A stretch of 10,897 bases of DNA. Source: Acidobacteriota bacterium (lineage in GTDB: Bacteria; Acidobacteriota; Vicinamibacteria; Vicinamibacterales; CAVVIG01). The translations under genes were made by a program, and so were the position numbers. Of this stretch, positions 5,680 to 10,897 are shown piece after piece. A model generated the notes under the pieces. The model did not search any database. It had not been told where the DNA came from and saw only the letters and a program-made list of their open reading frames with translations. The stretch lies in assembly GCA_003222555.1 (NCBI GenBank), contig QHWL01000179.1, positions 1,896 through 12,792 of the forward strand, written 5' to 3'. Each line of letters starts with the position of its first letter. Within the stretch, counting starts at the first letter, position 1.

Positions 5680-5977
5680 CCAGTTCGAAGCGGTGAAAGC
5701 GCCGTTCATCGCACCGATGGCCGCGTCGGCTTACGGGCAATCAATTGCTGTGCAACTCAGGAGCCAGCTCAAAAGCGGCATGGGCGAAGCGTTTTTGCAC
5801 GAAGCTTTGCTGGTAGCGAGGGAGATGACAGAAACGTATCCTATGGAGGCCGGACGGCGCAGGCTAAAGTCAGCGTAATGAGGACCTAAGGAGGTCGGCG
5901 CAAGCGTGAGCGGCTGGCACCGCCCTCGCCTTCCATCAACGCGGCGGTGTGCCTTCTCGAGCTTCGCAGGCTAAATT

Positions 5978-5994
5978 CTCGGACTCGATCCGAG
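5978..5994 (-). terminator. Weak hairpin downstream of the receptor gene
   Basis: CTCGGA (5978-5983) pairs with TCCGAG (5989-5994) around a 5-nt loop. On the minus strand it is followed by AATTTAG, only a short T-run. It is 45 nt past the receptor stop, so it may end that transcript, but the stem is short. Confidence 0.3.
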
Positions 5995-6038
5995 CCGCCT
6001 GCCCCCTTTTGTCCTGCGCGACCCGAGGGTGGAAATCA

Positions 6039-9000
6039 TCAGAACAAGGCCTTCACGACGAGCTGTACCTGCCGCGCCGACCCCGAGTCGCCGGTCGGGA
6101 AGCGCGTGTTGGTAGTCAGGCCAAACGACGTGCTGCCGACCGAGGCGATGCGTCCCGGCAGACCGAGGTTCGCCTGATTGAATACGTTGAACGCCTCGAT
6201 GCGGAACTGCAGCCTCGCGGCGCCGGTGAGCGCCAGGTTCTTGACGATCGAAAGGTCCGTGTTGCTGAAGCCGGGGCCATAGAAGGCGTTGCGCCCGAGA
6301 TTGCCGAAGTGGAACACGCCGGTCGCCGACACCGGCAGCGCGAACACGGAACTGCTGGTGCACGCGCCGGCTCCGGTGGCGATTCGCGGATCGCACACAG
6401 TGTTGTTGAACCATTGATTGGTCGATCCGCTGGTGACCGGATCGCCGACGAGATCGGGTCGCAGCGTGTTATTCACGCCGGTAAACGTGCTGATGCCCGT
6501 GGCGATGTGCACCGGGCCGCCGGTCTGCGCCTGCGTGATGATGCCTATCTGCCAACCCTCGACGAGCCGATTGCCCTTGAAGGGCAGCTCATAGATCGTA
6601 TTGATCACGAACCGGTGCCGGACATCGAAATCCGACGGCCCCACGCTGTCGGCGATGTTGTTGCTGTCCTGGACGACGATGACGGCCGTGCTCAGGGAGT
6701 TGGTATCGGTCGACTTCGAGAGCGTGTACGAGGCATTGAACTGAAGACCCTTCAACGGCCGCTCATTGGCCGCCAGCCACAGTCCTTTGTAGTGTGACCA
6801 GCCGAGGCTGTCGGTTTCGGTGATGTTGCTGAGCGCGCCGCCCGGAAGGATGGGGCTCGACGTCGACAGCGTCGGATAAGGACGGACGCCGTTGACAGGC
6901 TGATTGACGTTGCGCGTGATGCGCAGCCGATCGCCCTTCGAGCCGAAATAGCCGGCCATCACTCCCAGCGCCGGTCCAAGCTGCCGCTCGACGTTGACGT
7001 TCCACGTCTGCATCCGCCCGCTCTGGAAGTTCGGGTCGACCGAAACCGGTGCGAGCCCGGACGCGAGCGCCGTCGCGGCGGCGTTGTCGAGACGGATGTT
7101 GCCGGCAAAGATGAGGGGCGTGGCGAACGGCGGATTCGCCGTGGTCGTCGACACGACGTTGCCTACAGGCTGGTCGACCATGACCGCGTATGCGCCGCGC
7201 ACCGCCGTTCGCTCGTCGTCGAACGGGTTCCAAATCACGCCAACGCGCGGCTCCAGGTTGTGGCCGGTCTGGTAGGGAGAGGCCTGGACCAGCGAGTCGG
7301 TGGCGGCGTCGAAGACCACGAAGCGGTTCTCCGTCTCGCCTGGCGCCATGATCGCGTCGTACCGCAACCCCAGCTCGAACGAGAGGTTCGCCCTCGCTCG
7401 CAAGCTGTCCTGCACGAAGAGGCCGAACCCGTTTGCCCGGATGTCGGCCGGACGGCTGCCCAGGGTCATGGTGAAGTTGTTGCCCTGGCCTGCCTGGAAG
7501 GCCGCGAGGCTGCCGAATTGAAACGTGCCGGTGTCGGACGTGAAGCTGTCGGCCATGATGTGGTGGAACTCGCCACCGAACTTGATGGCCTGGCGCCCGC
7601 GGAGGTAGCTCGTCGTGTCGGACCACCCGAAACTCGTGTCGGTGCGCCCTTGAGGGAAATTAGAGGGCCCGCCGAAATTCAGGCCCAACCCGACGACGGT
7701 GATCTGCGGGATGCCAATCGCCGTCGTCACGCCGTCGTTGATGCCGTAGTCGGCCGGGTTCAGCTTGGCGTTTGGCTCGAACGTGATGTGGATCCGGTTG
7801 AAACCGAATCGCGCTTCGTTCACGAAGTTCGATCCAAAGATGTGCGTCTCGTTGAGCGTCATGATCTGGCGGTGCGACTGCCGCGTGTCGCCGAATCCCG
7901 GGATGGTGTTGAGCTGAAGCGTCGGCTCGCCACGGCGGGCGCGCTGGAACGCGTAGTACCAGTGCAGCGCATCGCGATCGCTGACCGCGTGGTGCAGGTC
8001 GCCGGTCCATTGATCGATGTCCACCGGCGCCGTGGCCGATCCGAGGTAGCGTCCTTCGCCGCTTGCGCCCGTGGTGTTGGCCGTCGGGATGAGTGCCAGC
8101 AGCTGCCTCGAGACCGGATCGGTGACGGCCGCGCGTTGATCGTCGCGCAGGACACCGCTGTTGATGTCGATCCCCTGGCGCTGCCGCGTTCCCTCGTAGG
8201 TGCCGAAAAAGAAAGTGCGGTTCCTGATGAGCGGTCCGCCCAGATTGCCGCCGAACTGATTGCGGCGGAACAGCGACTGGGCCGCGGGCGGCTGGTTGAA
8301 GGCGTTCCGCGAGTCGAACCGCGTGTCTCTGAAAAACTCGAACAGCTCGCCGTGGAGGTCGTTGGTCCCCGAACGCGTCGCGATGTTGACGATGGCACCG
8401 GAGTTGCGGCCGTATTCGGCGCTGAAGGTCGAGTTGTCGACCTTGAATTCCGACACCGTGTTGATCGACGGTTGGAACGTGATCTGGTTCTGCGCCGGGT
8501 CGTTCAGGTTGACGCCGTTGATCATGAAGTTCACGGTGTCTTCGCGGTTCCCCGCCGTATTGAACGCGAATGAGCCCTGGCCTCGCAGCGGAGCGGTCAG
8601 GAAGCCGTTCTGCGGCGGTGTCACGGAACCGGGAATGAGGAGGCCGAGGTCGACGAAATGCCTTCCGTTCAGCGGAATTTCCTGCACGGTGCGTTGTGAA
8701 ATGATCTGACCGACCGACACAGTGCCCGTCTCGACAATCGGCGTCGACCCAGTCACGCTGACGCTCTCCGCAACCCCGCTGAGCCCCAGCCGCATGTTGA
8801 CAACCACTGTCCGTGCCACTTCGAGGTCGACCTCGCGGGTCTGATCCTGAAAGCCAGACAGGTGCACCTCGATGCGGTAATGTCCAGGCGCCATCGAGGC
8901 GGCCAGGTACTCGCCGGCCGCGTCGGTGACGAGCGAGCGCTCGACCCCGGTTGCAAGGTTGCGTACCACGATCGTCGCGCCCGGCACGACGGCGCCCTGC

Positions 9001-9110
9001 TGGTCGGTTACGGTACCCTGAAGCGTCGCGGTAGATTGCGCCCACGCGGGCAACGCCATCGCGGCGAGCGCGATAACAAGGACGATCGACCGACCGGACT
9101 GTGCGGCCAT
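6039..9110 (-). CDS. Oar-like TonB-dependent outer-membrane receptor with carboxypeptidase-regulatory-like domain
   Basis: This 1,023-residue outer-membrane beta-barrel protein is of the size usual for Acidobacteriota Oar-like receptors. A signal peptide occupies residues 1-25 (ALAAMALPAWAQ). A carboxypeptidase-regulatory-like Ig-type domain follows at about 28-110 (LQGTVTDQQGAVVPGATIVV, TDAAGEYLAASMAPGHYRIE). The plug runs at about 115-250 with IVETGTVSVGQIISQ, VQEIPLNGRHFVDL, FMINGVNLNDP, AEYGRNSGAIVNIATRSGTN. The barrel fills the rest and ends RQVQLVVKALF with the terminal Phe used for barrel assembly. No TonB box is obvious. Such proteins import large substrates, often glycans or peptides, using TonB energy; the substrate here cannot be named. 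The start is firm: GAGGTG lies 4 nt upstream of the ATG. A sigma70-like promoter sits at 9165-9193. It is divergent from an exported protein made of the same Ig-type repeats. No SusD-like partner or frameshift is seen. Confidence 0.93.
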   Translation of the reverse strand: MAAQSGRSIVLVIALAAMALPAWAQSTATLQGTVTDQQGAVVPGATIVVRNLATGVERSLVTDAAGEYLAASMAPGHYRIEVHLSGFQDQTREVDLEVARTVVVNMRLGLSGVAESVSVTGSTPIVETGTVSVGQIISQRTVQEIPLNGRHFVDLGLLIPGSVTPPQNGFLTAPLRGQGSFAFNTAGNREDTVNFMINGVNLNDPAQNQITFQPSINTVSEFKVDNSTFSAEYGRNSGAIVNIATRSGTNDLHGELFEFFRDTRFDSRNAFNQPPAAQSLFRRNQFGGNLGGPLIRNRTFFFGTYEGTRQRQGIDINSGVLRDDQRAAVTDPVSRQLLALIPTANTTGASGEGRYLGSATAPVDIDQWTGDLHHAVSDRDALHWYYAFQRARRGEPTLQLNTIPGFGDTRQSHRQIMTLNETHIFGSNFVNEARFGFNRIHITFEPNAKLNPADYGINDGVTTAIGIPQITVVGLGLNFGGPSNFPQGRTDTSFGWSDTTSYLRGRQAIKFGGEFHHIMADSFTSDTGTFQFGSLAAFQAGQGNNFTMTLGSRPADIRANGFGLFVQDSLRARANLSFELGLRYDAIMAPGETENRFVVFDAATDSLVQASPYQTGHNLEPRVGVIWNPFDDERTAVRGAYAVMVDQPVGNVVSTTTANPPFATPLIFAGNIRLDNAAATALASGLAPVSVDPNFQSGRMQTWNVNVERQLGPALGVMAGYFGSKGDRLRITRNVNQPVNGVRPYPTLSTSSPILPGGALSNITETDSLGWSHYKGLWLAANERPLKGLQFNASYTLSKSTDTNSLSTAVIVVQDSNNIADSVGPSDFDVRHRFVINTIYELPFKGNRLVEGWQIGIITQAQTGGPVHIATGISTFTGVNNTLRPDLVGDPVTSGSTNQWFNNTVCDPRIATGAGACTSSSVFALPVSATGVFHFGNLGRNAFYGPGFSNTDLSIVKNLALTGAARLQFRIEAFNVFNQANLGLPGRIASVGSTSFGLTTNTRFPTGDSGSARQVQLVVKALF

Positions 9111-9164
9111 GGTTCACCTCAATGGATGCGGAACTTAGTCAGCTGAGCATTTTCACAGGCTGGA

Positions 9165-9193
9165 ATTATCAGAGAACGTGGGGCAATTTTGAA
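9165..9193 (-). promoter_or_regulatory. Sigma70-like promoter of the receptor gene
   Basis: On the minus strand TTCAAA (9193-9188) and GATAAT (9170-9165) are separated by 17 nt, close to the TTGACA/TATAAT consensus. Transcription would start near 9158 and leave a leader of about 48 nt to the ATG at 9110, which carries GAGGTG. The plus-strand gene may use the weaker TTGGAG (9212-9217), 18 nt, CATATT (9236-9241). Confidence 0.45.
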
Positions 9194-9267
9194 GCGGGAT
9201 CCTCGGCTTATTTGGAGGCTCATCGGCCATCCCTCCATATTCTTGGAGTCGCCGCCCATCCGACCTT

Positions 9268-9281
9268 CCGAACCGGTTCGG
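9268..9281. promoter_or_regulatory. 14-bp perfect palindrome, candidate operator
   Basis: CCGAACCGGTTCGG is perfectly self-complementary and ends 23 nt before the ATG at 9305, just upstream of the GAGG ribosome binding site (9295-9298). A dimeric repressor binding here could block the plus-strand gene. As RNA it could form a hairpin only with a very tight loop. No second copy was noticed in the window. Confidence 0.4.
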
Positions 9282-9304
9282 TGTCTAAAGACCCGAGGTA
9301 TCTC

Positions 9305-10897
9305 ATGACGCGTGTGTTGCTGCGGCACGTGGGCCTCGTCTTTTTTGTTTCAACGGTCGTTTCCGCACAACCGCCGCCCGCGCTACCGCCGATGCTCATC
9401 GAGATGCCGGTCGGGGCGCAAGGCGTGCCCCTGCCGCAGATGCCGCCGCGCGACAACTCGCAGCCCGCCAAGCCGGGCACGGCGACTCTCCGTGGCCACG
9501 TCGTCGCAGCCGATACAGGGCAACCGCTCCGCAAGGCGCAGGTGCGCATCTTTGCGGCCGAGCTTCGGGAGAACCGCATGGCGACGACCGACGGCGATGG
9601 AATGTACGAGTTCAAGGAACTGCCGGCCGGCCGCTACAACGTGTCGGCGAGCAAAGGGAGCTACGTCGGCCTGCAGTACGGCCAGCAGCGGCCGTTCGAA
9701 CCGGGCAGGCCCCTCGAGATCCTCGATCGGCAGACAGTCGAGAAGGTGGACTTCTCGCTGCCGCGCGGCGGGGTGATCACGGGCCGCATCCTCGACGAGT
9801 TCGGCGACCCGCTGCCCGACGCGCAGGTGATGGCGCAGCGATACCAGAACATCGGTGGACGCCGGCGGCTCGCGCCGGCCGGGCGGCCGGCGATGACCAA
9901 CGACATCGGCGAGTTCCGCCTGTTCGCGATCCCGCCGGGGCAGTACTACCTGTCGGCGACGCTGCGCAACATGGGCATGATTGGCGACACCGACGATCGG
10001 TCGGGATATGCGCCGACGTACTTTCCAGGCACGGCCAGCGTGGCGGAAGCGCAGAAGGTGACGATCGGCCTCGGCCAGGTCGTGAGCGACGTCAACATGG
10101 CGCTGATGCCGACGCGCACCGCGCGCATCACCGGCACCGCGGTCGACTCCCAGGGACGCCCGATGATGGGAATGGTGATGGCGATGCCGCGCGGTGACTC
10201 GACGATGATGGTGATGTTCGGTCCGCCGGGTCAGATTCGGCCGGATGGGACGTTCACGATCAACGGCCTGGCGCCAGGCACGTATCGGTTGCAGACGCAA
10301 AGCGGTCCCTCGATGGATGCGGAAGCGGCTTCCGAAGAGGTCACGATCAGCGGCGACGACGTGAACGGGATCCGTCTCGTCGGCAGCAAGCCGTCGATCG
10401 CGTCGGGACGTGTGATTGTCGACGCCGCTGCCGCGCAATCGTTGCGGCCGTCGACGCTCCGGCTCTCGGTCCAACCGCTGATGTTCGACGGCCCGGGCAT
10501 GATGGGGATGATGGGCCCCGCCGCCGTCAACGACGATCTCACGTTCGAGCTGAAAACGCGCCCGGGCAGGATGAAGGTCGCCCTCGCCGGGCCGGCGCCC
10601 GGATGGACGATTCGCGCGGTCCGTTACCGCGGTTTCGACGTGACCGATTCGGGGATCGAGTTCAAGGCGAACGAAGACATCACCGATATCGAGGTGGAGC
10701 TCACCAACCGCCTCACGGATCTATCCGGGCTCGTCACCAACGGCCGCGGCGCGGCGGTGAAGGACTATTCGGTCGTCGTTTTCGCGCAAGATCGCGACAA
10801 ATGGACGGCCAACTCGCGTTACATGCGCACGGGGCGACCGGACCAGGATGGGCGATTCAAGGTCACGGGCCTGCCCCCCGGCGAGTACCACATCGTC
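9305..10897 (+). CDS. Exported carboxypeptidase-regulatory-like repeat protein (3' end beyond window)
   Basis: This frame is open from ATG 9305 to the right edge, giving 531 residues without a stop, so it is partial. GAGG lies 6 nt upstream and a signal peptide follows (MTRVLLRHVGLVFFVSTVVSA, cut before QPPP). After a Pro-rich linker (22-57) come at least four carboxypeptidase-regulatory-like Ig-type repeats, at about 58-115, 156-220, 274-332 and 472-531. Each ends in a motif such as DGMYEFKELPAGRYNVSA, IGEFRLFAIPPGQYYLSA, DGTFTINGLAPGTYRLQT or DGRFKVTGLPPGEYHIV. Such chains are common in Acidobacteriota periplasmic or surface proteins, and a peptidase activity should not be assumed. Residues 287-304 hold eight Met in eighteen positions, and 393-403 hold five more, unusual for this fold. 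It is divergent from the Oar-like receptor, which carries one copy of the same domain type; a shared envelope role is inferred. Third positions are strongly G/C, supporting coding. Confidence 0.88.
   Translation, partial: MTRVLLRHVGLVFFVSTVVSAQPPPALPPMLIEMPVGAQGVPLPQMPPRDNSQPAKPGTATLRGHVVAADTGQPLRKAQVRIFAAELRENRMATTDGDGMYEFKELPAGRYNVSASKGSYVGLQYGQQRPFEPGRPLEILDRQTVEKVDFSLPRGGVITGRILDEFGDPLPDAQVMAQRYQNIGGRRRLAPAGRPAMTNDIGEFRLFAIPPGQYYLSATLRNMGMIGDTDDRSGYAPTYFPGTASVAEAQKVTIGLGQVVSDVNMALMPTRTARITGTAVDSQGRPMMGMVMAMPRGDSTMMVMFGPPGQIRPDGTFTINGLAPGTYRLQTQSGPSMDAEAASEEVTISGDDVNGIRLVGSKPSIASGRVIVDAAAAQSLRPSTLRLSVQPLMFDGPGMMGMMGPAAVNDDLTFELKTRPGRMKVALAGPAPGWTIRAVRYRGFDVTDSGIEFKANEDITDIEVELTNRLTDLSGLVTNGRGAAVKDYSVVVFAQDRDKWTANSRYMRTGRPDQDGRFKVTGLPPGEYHIV

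Larger units (their letters stand above)
5644..6038. other. 395-bp stretch with only tiny, doubtful ORFs
   Basis: No family-like gene was seen. A 53-codon frame (ATG 5717, plus) has no ribosome binding site and no recognisable product. A 22-codon ORF (GTG 5906, stop 5972-5974, plus) is preceded by a full AAGGAGGT (5888-5895) with a 10-nt spacer. That site lies in a small inverted repeat GACCT-AAGG-AGGTC (5883-5896). An 11-bp direct repeat CGCAGGCTAAA occurs at 5858-5868 and 5965-5975. The stretch must hold the promoter of HTH paralogue 2 and the end of the receptor transcript. Confidence 0.5.

Noticed and set aside
5644..5709. 22-residue N-terminal extension of HTH paralogue 2 from the ATG at 5709
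   Set aside because: The paralogue at 329-634 cannot start upstream of the matching ATG because an in-frame stop intervenes with no start codon, and the extension shows no family pattern.
5858..5975. 11-bp direct repeat CGCAGGCTAAA as an attachment or duplication mark
   Set aside because: It is short, imperfectly flanked and 107 bp apart with no recombinase nearby, so chance is the simpler explanation.
7260..8573. 437-codon open frame on the plus strand, opposite the receptor gene
   Set aside because: It lies fully antisense to a clear receptor gene, its product is Arg/Val/Glu-rich with no family pattern, and such frames are expected in the shadow of GC-rich codons.
7660..9117. 485-codon minus-strand frame overlapping the receptor gene
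   Set aside because: It is a shifted frame of the receptor sequence, very rich in Arg, His and Gln, with no domain. The receptor frame has a signal peptide, ribosome binding site and barrel motifs.
9383..10474. 363-codon minus-strand frame opposite the exported repeat protein
   Set aside because: It is an Arg/His-rich antisense frame without a recognisable domain. The plus frame from 9305 is clearly coding.
1..10897. CRISPR array, tRNA, rRNA or riboswitch
   Set aside because: No regularly spaced repeats, cloverleaf-like sequence or conserved RNA core was seen when reading either strand.

Overview
The window is GC-rich chromosomal DNA. It most likely comes from an Acidobacteriota, probably of the Vicinamibacteria type. 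That is inferred from gene content, not from a marker gene. The indicators are a 1,023-residue Oar-like TonB-dependent receptor with an N-terminal carboxypeptidase-regulatory-like domain, a divergent exported protein built of repeats of the same fold, a gametolysin-like (M11) zinc peptidase and a DUF11-type secreted protein. There is no rRNA, tRNA, CRISPR array, transposase or phage structural gene.

Left part (1-931). Positions 1-328 hold nothing convincing; at most, a weak partial frame runs off the left edge. A small excisionase/MerR-like helix-turn-helix gene follows on the minus strand (329-634), with an in-frame 21-bp tandem duplication. The spacer before the next gene holds a TATAAT box, a doubtful 41-codon ORF and a good intrinsic terminator.

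Middle part (932-5643). A secreted DUF11-like protein (minus, 932-2509) is divergent from a secreted M11-like metallopeptidase (plus, 2864-4444). The 354-bp spacer between them carries a 62-bp copy of the 3' end of the next gene. The peptidase converges, over a hairpin, on a LuxR/NarL-type response regulator (minus, 4511-5233). Upstream of the regulator on the same strand lies a second HTH gene (5368-5643), a clear paralogue of the first. The two HTH paralogues and the two copies of the regulator tail show that this block has been reshuffled by duplication.

Right part (5644-10897). After a 395-bp stretch with no convincing gene comes the receptor (minus, 6039-9110). It is divergent, across a 194-bp regulatory region, from an exported carboxypeptidase-regulatory-like repeat protein (plus, from 9305) that is cut by the right edge. 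The spacer holds a sigma70-like promoter for the receptor, a 14-bp perfect palindrome and Shine-Dalgarno sequences for both genes.

The theme is the cell envelope and secretion: two exported surface or secreted proteins, an exported protease, an outer-membrane receptor and a few small regulators. No metabolic pathway can be read from the window. I see no clear new defence or mobile system. The most unusual items are the duplicated regulator tail, whose copies differ only by CpG/TpG changes, and the pair of orphan excisionase-like proteins.
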